64,000 bases of DNA from Dyadobacter psychrotolerans (GTDB taxonomy: Bacteria > Bacteroidota > Bacteroidia > Cytophagales > Spirosomataceae), in assembly GCF_004349265.1 (NCBI RefSeq), contig NZ_SMFL01000004.1, forward strand, positions 219,150 to 283,149. Direction: 5' to 3'. This document shows positions 49,942 to 58,930 of this stretch, piece by piece. The notes under the pieces were generated by a model, which was not told the origin of the DNA, did no database searches, and was given only the letters and a program-made list of their open reading frames with translations. How positions within the stretch are numbered: position 1 is the stretch's first letter; every line of letters starts with the position of its first letter. The position numbers and the translations under genes are program-made.

Positions 49942-50763
49942 ATGAAATATATTTTTTGCCACCACACAATTAAGCTGCTCTTATTGTTTTTGCTTTGTTT
50001 AACGCAATACGTGCAGGCCCAGCAGCCCGTAGCAGATTCAGCGCGCTCTGTTCCTTCTGATTCACTTTCTGTGTTGGATAGCATTCCAAAGCCGAAACAG
50101 GTGCTGATCGATACGGTCCGTTATCGTTTTATAGGTGACGGCAATTTTACAAGGGGTAATGTCAACCGCAGCCTGGTGGTCTTACGTGCTGAATTGCTGT
50201 TTAGTGGCCCTGTGATATCTATCGCGACAAATCCAAGATTTACCTATGGCAAACAAAGCGGGATTCTGGCAGAAAGAGACAGCTATGTCGATTTGTTTGT
50301 GGATGTTTTTAAGAAGAAAAAAACATACGTTTTTGGCCTGGGGATTTTGGAAACCAGCAATTTACGCAGAATCAGACTTCGGCAAATGGGAGGAGCCGGG
50401 ATCGGTTACCGGCTGATGAAGAGTGCCAATAACGACCTGTCCCTGACCAATGCGATATTGTTTGAGTCTACTAATTTTGTTGAGCTCCCAACCGTGACTA
50501 CGCTGAGGAATTCTTTTCGGGTCAAGGGTAAACATTCATTGCTGCAGGATAAAATCAGGTTTAACCACATCACCTTTATACAGCCCGCACTCAATGATCT
50601 TTCCAATTTGAGATGGAATACGATCTTTTCTGTCGAGTTGCCCCTGAATAAGTTTGTGACGCTGAGAACGAGTTTTGAAAATTCTTTTGAAAGTGTTGTG
50701 GAAGCAACACGTAAGAAAAACGATTCGCGACTGACGTTCGGTATTTCAATCGGCAATAAGTAA
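49942..50763 (+). CDS. DUF481-like outer-membrane protein
   Basis: 273 residues from ATG 49942; the open frame starts at a TTG 15 nt earlier. A signal peptide (HHTIKLLLLFLLCLTQYVQA) is followed by a polar segment and then alternating short beta strands that look like an outer-membrane barrel: YRFIGDGNFTRGNVNRSLVV, LRAELLFSGPVISIATNPRF, YVFGLGILETSNLRRI, GAGIGYRLMKSANNDLSL, RLTFGISIGNK at the C-terminus. The GNFTRGN/GNVN opening resembles DUF481 proteins. Function unknown; the family includes putative surface barrels of Gram-negative bacteria. No operon partner is evident. Confidence 0.72.
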   Translation: MKYIFCHHTIKLLLLFLLCLTQYVQAQQPVADSARSVPSDSLSVLDSIPKPKQVLIDTVRYRFIGDGNFTRGNVNRSLVVLRAELLFSGPVISIATNPRFTYGKQSGILAERDSYVDLFVDVFKKKKTYVFGLGILETSNLRRIRLRQMGGAGIGYRLMKSANNDLSLTNAILFESTNFVELPTVTTLRNSFRVKGKHSLLQDKIRFNHITFIQPALNDLSNLRWNTIFSVELPLNKFVTLRTSFENSFESVVEATRKKNDSRLTFGISIGNK

Positions 50764-51012
50764 AAACCGTAGAAAATCTCCACAAAACCTAAATGACAAG
50801 AAGAAACAGGAGAGTTTGTGACGAATTTTGTTCAAAAAAATAAATTGAATTTCAAAGCACTTGCCGACCCCGATTTCCCATGCCCCAATCCCTTTACCCT
50901 AAATTATATTTGTAAGGGAGATTCCGTGAATTTTATGTCTTGTTCTTAAATCGATGATTATATCTGAGGTATTATACGCTTTATCCCAGCATACATTTCT
51001 TTAACCACAAAC

Positions 51013-52179
51013 ATGAGAGAGTCAAACGACAATCGCCGCAAGTTTATCAAAAACTCTGTAACCACAGCTGCAAGCCTGCTTATGTTACCAACGTTGCCAT
51101 CAGAAGCGATTGCATCTGTTGCCAATGAGACATTTACAGAAGAACAGGAACAAATTGTGGCACCAAGAATAAAATTTTCGGTCATCGGAATTAACCATGG
51201 CCATATTTACGGTCAGGTTGAAGCCGTTGTAAGAGGCGGTGGAGAACTTGTTTCATTTTATGCAAAAGAAACAGATCTGGCCGCGGCTTTTACGAAGCGT
51301 TATCCGCAGGTGAAGCAGGCCGCCAGTGAGAAAGAAATATTGGATGACAAATCCGTTCAGTTGGTGTTAAGTTCCGGCATTCCCGATGAGAGAGCACCGC
51401 TGGGCGTTCGGGTGATGAAAAGCGGAAAAGACTACATGTCGGACAAACCCGGGATTACTTCGCTGGAACAACTTGCTGAAGTGCGCAAAGTACAAAAGGA
51501 AACCAAGCGTATTTACTCCATTATGTATAGCGAGCGTTTGGAAAATCGTGCAACCGTCAAGGCAGGTGAGCTTGTAAAGGCAGGTGCAATCGGAAAAGTA
51601 ATACAAACCATTGGCCTTGGTCCCCACCGTATCACGCCCAATTCGCGTCCAGAGTGGTTCTTTGACAAAAAACGTTTTGGTGGCATTATCTGTGACATCG
51701 CATCGCATCAGTTTGACCAGTTTTTGTTTTTTACAGGATCAACAAAGGCAGAAGTTGTGGCGTCTCAGGTTGGTAACGTAGCCCATCCGCAATATCCCAA
51801 ATTTGAAGATTTTGGAGATACAATGCTTCGCGGCGACGGTGGCAGCGGATATATCCGGGTTGACTGGTTTACCCCGGACGGGCTGAAAAGCTGGGGCGAT
51901 GGACGACTAACAATTTTGGGGACAGAAGGTTATATTGAACTCCGTAAAAATATCGACATTGCCGGGCGCGACGGCGGCAACCATTTATTTTTGGTTAACA
52001 ACAAAGAAACCCAGTATATCGATTGTAGCAAGACAGAACTTCCGTATGGCAAACAATTGGTAGATGACGTGATCAACCGCACCGAAACAGCCATGTCTCA
52101 GGCGCATTGCTTTCTGGCAACCGAACTGGCATTGAAAGCACAAAAAAATGCTCAGAACGTTCATAGCCTGAAGGCTTAA
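51013..52179 (+). CDS. Gfo/Idh/MocA-family oxidoreductase with Tat-like leader
   Basis: 388 residues. The N-terminus has NRRKFIKNSVTTAASLLMLP, a Tat-type motif (RRKFIK) and a hydrophobic stretch, so it is probably exported folded with its NAD(P) cofactor. The Rossmann domain begins KFSVIGINHGHIYGQ, with the usual GxGxxG altered to GINHGH. DYMSDKPGITSLEQLAEV, the substrate-helix IIQTIGLGPHRITP with His, WFFDKKRFGGIICDIASHQF (His of the active site) and a C-terminal beta-sheet domain follow. Many exported Bacteroidota members act on sugars or glycosides, for example in 3-keto-sugar or N-acetylgalactosamine chemistry. Substrate unknown. A terminator follows. Confidence 0.88.
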   Translation: MRESNDNRRKFIKNSVTTAASLLMLPTLPSEAIASVANETFTEEQEQIVAPRIKFSVIGINHGHIYGQVEAVVRGGGELVSFYAKETDLAAAFTKRYPQVKQAASEKEILDDKSVQLVLSSGIPDERAPLGVRVMKSGKDYMSDKPGITSLEQLAEVRKVQKETKRIYSIMYSERLENRATVKAGELVKAGAIGKVIQTIGLGPHRITPNSRPEWFFDKKRFGGIICDIASHQFDQFLFFTGSTKAEVVASQVGNVAHPQYPKFEDFGDTMLRGDGGSGYIRVDWFTPDGLKSWGDGRLTILGTEGYIELRKNIDIAGRDGGNHLFLVNNKETQYIDCSKTELPYGKQLVDDVINRTETAMSQAHCFLATELALKAQKNAQNVHSLKA

Positions 52180-52202
52180 TATCTAATAGACTTGAAAAGG
52201 CA

Positions 52203-52245
52203 GGGAAGTGTCAAAGTGTTTTTCATTTTGACACTTCCCTTTTTA
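52203..52245. terminator. Strong bidirectional terminator
   Basis: GGGAAGTGTCAAA (52203-52215) pairs perfectly with TTTGACACTTCCC (52227-52239), an 11-nt loop, then TTTTTA. It separates the convergent Gfo/Idh/MocA gene and the SDR gene ending at 52243. Confidence 0.85.
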
Positions 52246-52992
52246 TTCTGCATATATCATCTTTCTTGTCATTCCGCCATCTATCACCAGGTTTGTTCCG
52301 GTAATGAAATCGTTTTCCGGATTAGTCAGATATAAACAGGCGCGGGCAATATCATCTGTTTTTCCTACACGTCCCGCAGGGTGTTGCTGGTGATCGGTCC
52401 GGCTTAAGTTGCTGTAATCCCCCGTCTGAATCCAGCCAGGACTAATTGCGTTTACCATAATGTGATCAGGGCCCAATGAAATAGCAAGCGCGTGTGTCAG
52501 CGCCAGTATTCCGCCTTTTGATGCTGCATAAGCTTCGGTATCGGGTTCCGACATCAGCGCTCTAGTGGAAGCGATGTTTATGATAAAACCACCATTATTC
52601 ATTTTCATGATTCTGGCAGCTTCTCTGGAGCAAAGAAATGTGCCTCTCAGATTTGTATTAATTACATAATCCCAGTCGTCAACAGAAAGATCGTAGACGG
52701 ATGCTGACTTTCCCAGACCGGCATTATTAATTAAGATATCGACACGCCCGAATTTTTCAGCAGCTGTTTTAATCCCGGTGACGATTTCATCGGGATTGGT
52801 AAGATCGATTTTTAGTGAAAGTGCCGTGCTTCCGGTTTGCTGAATCTGTTTTTGTGTGTCTGCAAGGCCTTCATCGTCCCGGTCCCAGATCACTAAATTC
52901 GCACCTTGCTGCGCATACGTCAGCGCGACAGTTTTGCCAATGCCGCTTGCCGCACCGGTAATGAGAACTACCTTATTTTTATACAACTGCAT
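52243..52992 (-). CDS. SDR-family oxidoreductase
   Basis: 249 residues, a classical SDR. TGAASGIGKTVALTYAQQG is the cofactor motif, VIWDRDDEG suggests NAD preference through the Asp at the end of strand 2, NNAGLGKSAS, the catalytic Ser near ASTRAL, and YAASKGGILALTHALA with Tyr and Lys. PGWIQTGDYSNL and FITGTNLVIDGGM close the fold. Such enzymes oxidise or reduce sugars, polyols or steroids; the substrate cannot be told. It is divergent from the small HTH-like gene. Confidence 0.92.
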   Translation of the reverse strand: MQLYKNKVVLITGAASGIGKTVALTYAQQGANLVIWDRDDEGLADTQKQIQQTGSTALSLKIDLTNPDEIVTGIKTAAEKFGRVDILINNAGLGKSASVYDLSVDDWDYVINTNLRGTFLCSREAARIMKMNNGGFIINIASTRALMSEPDTEAYAASKGGILALTHALAISLGPDHIMVNAISPGWIQTGDYSNLSRTDHQQHPAGRVGKTDDIARACLYLTNPENDFITGTNLVIDGGMTRKMIYAE

Positions 52993-53100
52993 GTTAATCC
53001 TGTTTAAAGTTGACTATCTCGTGTGCTAAAATATCGTGCAAGTATTTTGTTGAATGGTAAGATCAGCTACGATAACCGGGCATTGGCACAGTTTTGGATC

Positions 53101-53376
53101 ATGTCGAATCAGCCACAATCAAATATTATTAACATGGAAAGCTCAAATTTTGATCAACAAGCCAAGCACATTGTTTCAGAGATTAAAGATATTATCGAGT
53201 CCAAGGGTCAGGATTTAGACACTGTTCTGGCAAGCGCGGGGATCTCCGGAGAAGATGGTGAAAAGATATTTTCCGGTGAGACCGTTCCAAGTCTGACTCA
53301 ATTTCTGGCACTTTGTGAGATTTCCGGAATAACGATTAAACTTCCGTCCGTGGAAACACCAAACAATCCTATGTAA
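53101..53376 (+). CDS. Small protein with degenerate XRE-like helix-turn-helix
   Basis: 91 residues from ATG 53101; an open frame begins earlier at 53023 and a further ATG lies at 53134 (MESSNFD), so the start is uncertain. The C-terminal part reads as a Cro/C1-type HTH: AKHIVSEIKDIIESKG, DLDTVLASAGISGEDG, KIFSGETVPSLTQFLALCEI, GITIKLPSV. The recognition-helix region GISGEDGEKIFSGE is diverged. It has no other domain. Divergent from an SDR gene, it could regulate it, but nothing in the sequence shows this. Converges on topB with 9 nt between the ends. Confidence 0.65.
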   Translation: MSNQPQSNIINMESSNFDQQAKHIVSEIKDIIESKGQDLDTVLASAGISGEDGEKIFSGETVPSLTQFLALCEISGITIKLPSVETPNNPM

Positions 53377-53385
53377 GGGATTGCT

Positions 53386-55530
53386 TTATTCTACCTCAAA
53401 ATTAAACTCGCCGTTCATGACCAGTCTGGCATTAACAGGCTCCGGATTTCCGGGGATGAGCAAGCCTTTTATTTTTGCTGTTTTGCCTTTGCTCAAAAGA
53501 TCGTAGACATTTTTATCGTTGAGTTGTTTGCCCAGGAATTCAAACGGAATTTTGAATCCACACGCCTGAAAATTTGCGCATCCATAAGCGGTGCGCCCTT
53601 TTTTAAGGAGAAATGATTTGCATTTCGGACAGGTTAGCGACTCGATCGAAATTTCTTCTTTCGGCTCTTTGGGTTTGGGTGTCTTTTTTGCTTTTTCTTC
53701 CTTAACTCCGGTAACTGCTTTAACATCAGTCTTCTCCTCTGCAATCGAAATCATTCGTCCGGTGTTCATTTTTACTTCTCTTGTCAAGTCCACAACCATT
53801 TGGATCAGCTCCTGCTTAAAAGTTTCCATGGCATATTCTCCTTTTTCGATCAGGCGTAATTTCCTCTCCCAGGTTCCTGTCAATTCTGCACTTTTGAGAA
53901 GTTCGTTTTGTATGGTGTCGATCAGATCAATGCCGGTCTGCGTGGCAACCAGGTTTTTCTTTTTCTTTTCAATATAATTTCTCTTAAACAGCGTCTCGAT
54001 AATGTTGGCACGCGTCGACGGCCTTCCGATTCCGTTGTCTTTCAGCAGCTCGCGCATCTCTTCATCGTCAACCTGACGGCCAGCAGTTTCCATGGCCCGT
54101 AACAGCGTTGCTTCTGTGTAAGCTTTTGGCGGTGAAGTTTTACCCTGGTGAACCCATGGGTCATGCGGACCGCTTTCACCTACTTCAAAATTCGGCATTA
54201 CCTTCTCCTCCTCTGCGGCATCTTTTTTCGCCGAGGCGTCATTTGCATACACTGCACGCCATCCTGGTTCAAGAATTTGCTTTCCGGTAGCTTTAAACTC
54301 TACCTGGCCAACTTTTCCTAAAACGGTGGTATTTGACACGCGGCACTCGGGATAAAAAGCGGCAATAAAACGTCGGACGATCAGGTCATAAATTCGTTTT
54401 TCATCCTGACTTATGTTTGCAGGTAAAACGCCTGTTGGTATAATAGCATGGTGGTCGGTTACCTTTTTATCATCAAAAACGGTTTTAAGTTTTGGAATGG
54501 GCTTTTCAAGTATTGAAGCAGTGTACTGGTTGTAATAGGTCAAATCGCGCATAATCCCTTCGATCTTAGGATGCAGATCCTCTGATAAGTAGGTAGTGTC
54601 AACCCTTGGATAGGTTACGAACTTCTTCTCGTAAAGATTTTGGATGTGTTTAAGCGTATCCTCGGCCGAGTATCCGTATTTCTTGTTTGATTCAACCTGT
54701 AAAGACGTTAAATCGAAAAGCCGCGGATTACCTTCCTTACCTTCCTTTTTCTCGAAAGATGTAATTTCGAACAGATGTTCTTTAAGATAGACAAGACCTT
54801 TCTCTGCTTTTTCTGCGGTTCTTATCCGGTCTATGTTGGCAGTAAATTCTGTTTCGCGGTAGAGCGTTTTCAGCTCCCAGTAATCTTCGGATACAAAGGC
54901 GTTAATTTCCTTCTGCCGCTGAACCAGCAGCGCCAGGGTAGGGGTTTGCACACGACCAATGGAAAGCACAACTTTTCCTTGTCCGAATTTTTTGGTAAAA
55001 AGCCGGGTCGCGTTCATGCCAAGAAGCCAGTCGCCAATAGCACGCGCGCTACCTGCGGCATACAAATTGTCATACTGCGCGCTTTCTTTTAGTTTTTCAA
55101 AACCTTCGCGGATTGCCTGTTCTGTAAGTGACGAAATCCATAGTCGTTTGATAGGTACAGCACATTTTGCTTTTAACAGTACCCAGCGTTGAATGAGTTC
55201 GCCTTCCTGGCCTGCATCGCCGCAATTGATCACTTCTTCACAATGCTGTACGAGACTCTCAATTACACTAAATTGTTTTAGCGCTCCGGCGTTGTCGATC
55301 AGCTTGATGCCGAAGCTGGAAGGAATCATGGGCAGGTCTTCCAGTCGCCAGGATTTCCAGCGGTCAGTATAATCATGTGGTTCTTTTAAGGTACAAAAAT
55401 GACCGAATGTCCACGTAACCTGATAACCATTTCCTTCGAAATATCCATCCCTGCGCTGACTGGCTCCTAAAACGGCCGCTATATCTTTTGCTACACTCGG
55501 TTTTTCAGCAATACAAACTTTCATACTCAT
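53386..55530 (-). CDS. topB: DNA topoisomerase III (type IA)
   Basis: 714 residues. A type IA enzyme that decatenates single-stranded DNA. The Toprim domain begins MKVCIAEKPSVAKDIAAVLG (the preceding MS may or may not be translated; ATG 55522-55524 is an alternative). INCGDAGQEGELIQRW is the metal-binding DxE, the catalytic Tyr307 lies in KFVTYPRVDTTYLSED, and TDHHAIIPTG and GIGRPSTRANIIETL are conserved. A Lys/Pro/Glu-rich linker (KEEKAKKTPKPKEPKEE) leads to a C-terminal zinc ribbon CPKC...GRTAYGCANFQACGFKIP. The length and domain order match TopB rather than TopA. Confidence 0.95.
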   Translation of the reverse strand: MSMKVCIAEKPSVAKDIAAVLGASQRRDGYFEGNGYQVTWTFGHFCTLKEPHDYTDRWKSWRLEDLPMIPSSFGIKLIDNAGALKQFSVIESLVQHCEEVINCGDAGQEGELIQRWVLLKAKCAVPIKRLWISSLTEQAIREGFEKLKESAQYDNLYAAGSARAIGDWLLGMNATRLFTKKFGQGKVVLSIGRVQTPTLALLVQRQKEINAFVSEDYWELKTLYRETEFTANIDRIRTAEKAEKGLVYLKEHLFEITSFEKKEGKEGNPRLFDLTSLQVESNKKYGYSAEDTLKHIQNLYEKKFVTYPRVDTTYLSEDLHPKIEGIMRDLTYYNQYTASILEKPIPKLKTVFDDKKVTDHHAIIPTGVLPANISQDEKRIYDLIVRRFIAAFYPECRVSNTTVLGKVGQVEFKATGKQILEPGWRAVYANDASAKKDAAEEEKVMPNFEVGESGPHDPWVHQGKTSPPKAYTEATLLRAMETAGRQVDDEEMRELLKDNGIGRPSTRANIIETLFKRNYIEKKKKNLVATQTGIDLIDTIQNELLKSAELTGTWERKLRLIEKGEYAMETFKQELIQMVVDLTREVKMNTGRMISIAEEKTDVKAVTGVKEEKAKKTPKPKEPKEEISIESLTCPKCKSFLLKKGRTAYGCANFQACGFKIPFEFLGKQLNDKNVYDLLSKGKTAKIKGLLIPGNPEPVNARLVMNGEFNFEVE

Positions 55531-56113
55531 TAAGAAACCAATCCTGTTGTGACTGGTTACGGTAATCTCTTAAAACATGGGAAGACAAAGTTTATCATTT
55601 TTCTTTGGATTGCCACCGGATTCTCTTGTCGCGGCAATAAAATCAAAGCGGTTTGATCGGGCTGATGCAAAATTGATCCGTAAAATCAGCCCTCATTGAC
55701 AGTTACTAAAAATATTTTTAATTTTTTTTAATAAATATTTTAAAACCAGGTAGTCAAAGTGTTAAAAAATTTGCCAACCAGGGTATTGGTAAAGTGCACT
55801 CCGAATAAAATTCTTACCGAACTCAACTTTGCCTATTAATATTTGGTTTACAGTGGAAGTATAAAAGAAGTCAAACCGGAAGGTGAGACCTGCAAAATTA
55901 TTTTTGACGTTAAACGATGGTTTTGTCATAAGTTTTGATCTTATATATTTGAAAAATACCATTTATTAAAAACGTCAGTTTGGTAATTTGATCGTTTTTG
56001 GCAAAATATTATTTTGTTTTAATGTGTGCTGAACGTTTGCATTCAGAATAATGTAGTATATTTGTATCACAATTAAGAACAACAAAAGAAAAGACAAGTA
56101 AATAACAAGACCA
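55531..56113. other. AT-rich intergenic region upstream of a small exported protein gene
   Basis: 583 nt between leftward topB and the rightward small gene at 56114. Apart from the promoter listed separately, no gene, RNA or repeat was recognised. Two short minus-strand open frames here (55762-55962 and 55975-56319) lack leaders and domains; the second overlaps the small exported gene antisense. Confidence 0.5.
56036..56065 (+). promoter_or_regulatory. Bacteroidota-type promoter of the small exported protein gene
   Basis: TTTG (56036-56039), an 18-nt spacer and TATATTTG (56058-56065), a full match to the TAnnTTTG box of the Bacteroidota primary sigma factor. Transcription would begin near 56072, giving a leader of about 40 nt to the ATG at 56114. 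This is the best promoter match seen in the window. Confidence 0.65.
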
Positions 56114-56377
56114 ATGAAAAATACAAAAAACATGTTAGTTGGTGCAATGATTGCAATGACTATCGCTACATATGCAAACGCAAACAATACGTCCCTACAT
56201 ACAATAGAAGAAAAAACAAAAGTTTCAGTAGTAAACAGCGTATTGCCTGTTTCACTTCCTGTACTAGAAACGCCTGCACCAGTTGCGGTAAAGATTACCA
56301 ATGACACCAACAAACACAATGCAGTACAAAAAGCGGCTATCGTAGGACTTCAGTTGAAAAGTCAGTCTGCGAAGTAA
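56114..56377 (+). CDS. Small exported protein of unknown function
   Basis: 87 residues. A signal peptide (MKNTKNMLVGAMIAMTIATY, cleavage after ANA near residue 24) is followed by about 60 residues with Val/Ser/Pro (VVNSVLPVSLPVLETPAPVA) and a polar end (DTNKHNAVQKAAIVGLQL). No Cys, no known domain. A full Bacteroidota promoter in front and a terminator behind indicate an independent, probably well-expressed transcript. I do not recognise the family. Confidence 0.75.
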   Translation: MKNTKNMLVGAMIAMTIATYANANNTSLHTIEEKTKVSVVNSVLPVSLPVLETPAPVAVKITNDTNKHNAVQKAAIVGLQLKSQSAK

Positions 56378-56426
56378 CAGACACAAGCCTTAATTAAGAA
56401 GGTTTAAACAGAGAATGAGATTGGTT

Positions 56427-56458
56427 AAAAAGGACAGATATATTTCTGCCCTTTTTTT
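56427..56458 (+). terminator. Terminator after the small exported protein gene
   Basis: AAAAAGGACAGA pairs with TCTGCCCTTTTT with one A-C mismatch and a short loop, ending in T7. It also faces the leftward gene ending at 56483. Confidence 0.65.
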
Positions 56459-56482
56459 GTTGTAAAAAACATGAGTTTTATA

Positions 56483-57340
56483 TCACAGAAGATCCTTTTC
56501 TTTCCTGAGTTTTATTCCCTGAACAATAGTCTGTAAAATGTCACAGTCATCTTGAAGCCAATTTCCGGTCGCTGAGCCCTTATAGCTTGTAGTGAGCAGA
56601 TATTCTTTCAGCATAGCATATGCCATAAGTGCATCTTTCTTAGAATGAAAAGAGTCAATCCAGCTTTCCGGTATTTGCTCTTCCGGAACCACTCCGATAC
56701 CGGATGCATAAATTTTGAGAATACCTTTGGAAAATTCCCAGGATAAAATCTGCTGTCTGCGACTCACGGCAGCTTTCATTAACAAAAGGGAATGATCAAG
56801 GTAGGCGGTAAGCCTGTTTCTTATCTGCGATTTTGTTTCAGCTTGGAATGGCTTATTTCGCCACAGGTTATTGGCTAAATAAAAGGGATCTTGTCGGTAC
56901 TGACTCATACTACGGCCAAAGCCACCATATGCCAGTTTTTCCTTTTCAGAAGCCAAACGAAGCCAGCGAAGTCCGCTTTGATCGCGATCGGGGGACACTT
57001 TGAAATGATTCGTTGTATTATTGTAAAACATCGTCAGGGCTGAATCAGATTCGGTAAAGCGCCATTTTCCTGTCGTATAAAGACCACTGCTTTTTAATTC
57101 TGTAAAAGTACTATCCGGAAAAAAGGATAGCAGCTTTGCTTCCTGAATCTGAGATTTTTCCTTCTGTTTTCCATCCAAGGAATCTGTCATATCCGACAGT
57201 CGCCAGCTTCCGTCGATAGTAATTGGCTGATTATCGATAAATTCTGATCGCGAATTACTTCTGATCACTTTTTTTGAGATGATCCCGCAACGATCCATCA
57301 TCATCAGAATAAATAAAAATATGAGTTTGATGTAGGTCAT
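56483..57340 (-). CDS. Hypothetical protein with N-terminal membrane or leader segment
   Basis: 285 residues from ATG 57338-57340 (MTYIKLIFLFILMMMDRCG); the frame opens earlier at 57412 without support. The start is hydrophobic but has no convincing cleavage site; a lipobox is not clean although a Cys follows at about residue 18. About 45-130 resembles a lipocalin-like strand set common in Bacteroidota (ITIDGSWRLSDM, GLYTTGKWRFTESDSALTMF). The rest is helical and charged. No known domain for the second half. It lies alone between two terminators. Function unknown. Confidence 0.65.
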   Translation of the reverse strand: MTYIKLIFLFILMMMDRCGIISKKVIRSNSRSEFIDNQPITIDGSWRLSDMTDSLDGKQKEKSQIQEAKLLSFFPDSTFTELKSSGLYTTGKWRFTESDSALTMFYNNTTNHFKVSPDRDQSGLRWLRLASEKEKLAYGGFGRSMSQYRQDPFYLANNLWRNKPFQAETKSQIRNRLTAYLDHSLLLMKAAVSRRQQILSWEFSKGILKIYASGIGVVPEEQIPESWIDSFHSKKDALMAYAMLKEYLLTTSYKGSATGNWLQDDCDILQTIVQGIKLRKEKDLL

Positions 57341-57449
57341 TACAATGATTTGTATGAAGTGACTTGGGTCTTTTAAGTATATTAAAGTAAACCAGATTTT
57401 TATTAATGTCAATAAGCCTGCTGGTCCATTTTCTTACTTATAACACAAA

Positions 57450-57477
57450 ACACCATCAGCCTTGCGGCTAATGGTGT
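57450..57477 (-). terminator. Terminator after the Old Yellow Enzyme gene
   Basis: ACACCATCAGCC pairs with GGCTAATGGTGT (one mismatch) around a TTGC loop. On the minus strand the hairpin is followed by TTTTGTGTT. It lies 25 nt downstream of the OYE stop. Confidence 0.6.
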
Positions 57478-57501
57478 CTGGCAAAATATAAAATTCAATG
57501 T

Positions 57502-58608
57502 TTAGGCCAGGATCAGCTCTGTGAGTGCCTCTTTGGTAAATCCTTTCAGTTCATCTGTGCGATTTTGTCTGATCTTGGTTACCCATTCAGGATCTGCCAG
57601 CAAAGGGCGGCCTACTGCAACAAGGTCAAAATCACCGCGATCCATTCTTCTCAAAAGCTCATCAAGCGAACTGGGTTCTGAACTTTCACCGCCAAAGGCA
57701 GCCAAAAATTCGCCGGTAAGTCCCACTGACCCAACGGTGATGGTTGATTTTCCGGTCAGCTTTTTTGCCCAGCCTGCAAAGTTCAGATCAGATCCTTCAA
57801 ATTCAGGTTCCCAGAATCTACGCTGCGAACAATGAAAAATATCTACTCCTGCGTCTGCCAGAGGATTCAACCACGTTTCCATCTCCTTCGGCGTTTTGGC
57901 TAGTTTGTAGTTGTAATCTACTGGTTTCCATTGTGAAAGACGAATGATTACCGCAAAATCATCTCCAACCTGTTTGCGTACTTCCTTAATCACTTCAACC
58001 GCAAACCGGCTTCTTTCCACCAAAGTTTTGCCGCCGAAAATATCGGTACGTTGGTTGGTAGCCTCCCAGAAAAACTGATCGATCAGATAATTGTGAGCGC
58101 CGTGCAGTTCCAGACAGTCGAAGCCCAGCCTCTTGGCATCTGCTGCTGCCTTACCGAAAGCAGCTATTGTATCAGCAATATCACTGTCGGTCATCGTACT
58201 GCCATTTCCGGATCCGGGCCGGTTAAGACCTGACGGACCTTCAAACGGCTGTGAAGGCAGCCAACCGGAGTGGTGGTTATCCATAATACCCATATGCCAG
58301 ATCTGAGGACCCATTTGCCCGCCAGCCTGATGAACGTTTTCGATTACTTTTTGCCAGCCGTTCAGGGCTGTTTCTCCATAAAAATGCGGGATATTTGCAT
58401 CATTTGAAGATGAAACACGATCGATCACCGTGCCTTCTGACAAAATCAGGCCAACTTCTCCTTCGGCCCTTTTACGGTAATACGCCGCAACCTGATCGGT
58501 CGGAATGCCATTGGGTGAAAAAGAACGTGTCATGGGCGCCATGACAATGCGGTTTTTTAATTGTAAAGACTTCAAGCTGAATGGCTTGAACAGACTATCA
58601 GTGTTCAT
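57502..58608 (-). CDS. Old Yellow Enzyme-family alkene reductase (FMN)
   Basis: 368 residues, typical OYE length. FMN-dependent reduction of activated C=C bonds by NAD(P)H. LFKPFSLKSLQLKNRIVMAP at the start, MTRSFSPNG, LILSEGT, QIWHMG, the substrate pair LELHGAHNYLIDQFFW (His and Asn), FAVIIRLSQWK, and the late FDLVAVGRPLLADPEW that binds the FMN phosphate. It follows the ArsR-type regulator gene by 14 nt in the same transcript, so the palindrome upstream of that gene probably controls it too. OYEs of this group detoxify enals, quinones and nitro compounds. Confidence 0.94.
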   Translation of the reverse strand: MNTDSLFKPFSLKSLQLKNRIVMAPMTRSFSPNGIPTDQVAAYYRKRAEGEVGLILSEGTVIDRVSSSNDANIPHFYGETALNGWQKVIENVHQAGGQMGPQIWHMGIMDNHHSGWLPSQPFEGPSGLNRPGSGNGSTMTDSDIADTIAAFGKAAADAKRLGFDCLELHGAHNYLIDQFFWEATNQRTDIFGGKTLVERSRFAVEVIKEVRKQVGDDFAVIIRLSQWKPVDYNYKLAKTPKEMETWLNPLADAGVDIFHCSQRRFWEPEFEGSDLNFAGWAKKLTGKSTITVGSVGLTGEFLAAFGGESSEPSSLDELLRRMDRGDFDLVAVGRPLLADPEWVTKIRQNRTDELKGFTKEALTELILA

Positions 58609-58622
58609 AGGTTAATTATTTT

Positions 58623-58919
58623 TTAAATATCGGACTGGATCATCCGGCTCAAAATCTCAAAGGTTTCCTCATTGCGTTTGTAATAGGTCCACTGCCCCTT
58701 TCGGACTGACGAAACCAGCCCTGCGCGCTGCAAAACGGATAGATACTCAGAGACAGTCGACTGGGTCAGCCCTGCCTTTTGCTGGATCTGCCCTACGCAG
58801 ATTCCGTTGGCAAATCCATCGGACTGTTCCGGGAAATTCTTTTCAGGCTCTTTAAGCCAGTTTAGAATTTGCAGTCTTGTTTTGTTTGAAAGCGCTTTGA
58901 AAATTTCTACCTGATCCAT
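58623..58919 (-). CDS. ArsR/SmtB-type winged-helix regulator
   Basis: 98 residues. A winged HTH: MDQVEIFKALSNKTRLQILN at the start, VGQIQQKAGLTQSTVSEYL as the recognition helix and QRAGLVSSVRKGQWTYYKRN as the wing. Between helices is an insertion with a Cys (FANGICVGQI). Only that one Cys is visible, without the CxC or second Cys of metal sensors, so the ligand may be a thiol-reactive compound or redox state, in keeping with the OYE gene 14 nt behind. A perfect palindrome just upstream (58931-58950) is the likely operator, so the gene is probably autorepressed. Confidence 0.92.
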   Translation of the reverse strand: MDQVEIFKALSNKTRLQILNWLKEPEKNFPEQSDGFANGICVGQIQQKAGLTQSTVSEYLSVLQRAGLVSSVRKGQWTYYKRNEETFEILSRMIQSDI

Positions 58920-58930
58920 TTTGCAAAGTT

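Noticed and set aside
55975-56319. 114-codon minus-strand open frame overlapping the small exported protein gene
   Set aside because: It lies antisense to a gene with a signal peptide, promoter and terminator, its composition is Val/Phe/Ile-rich as expected from the complement, and no domain is seen.
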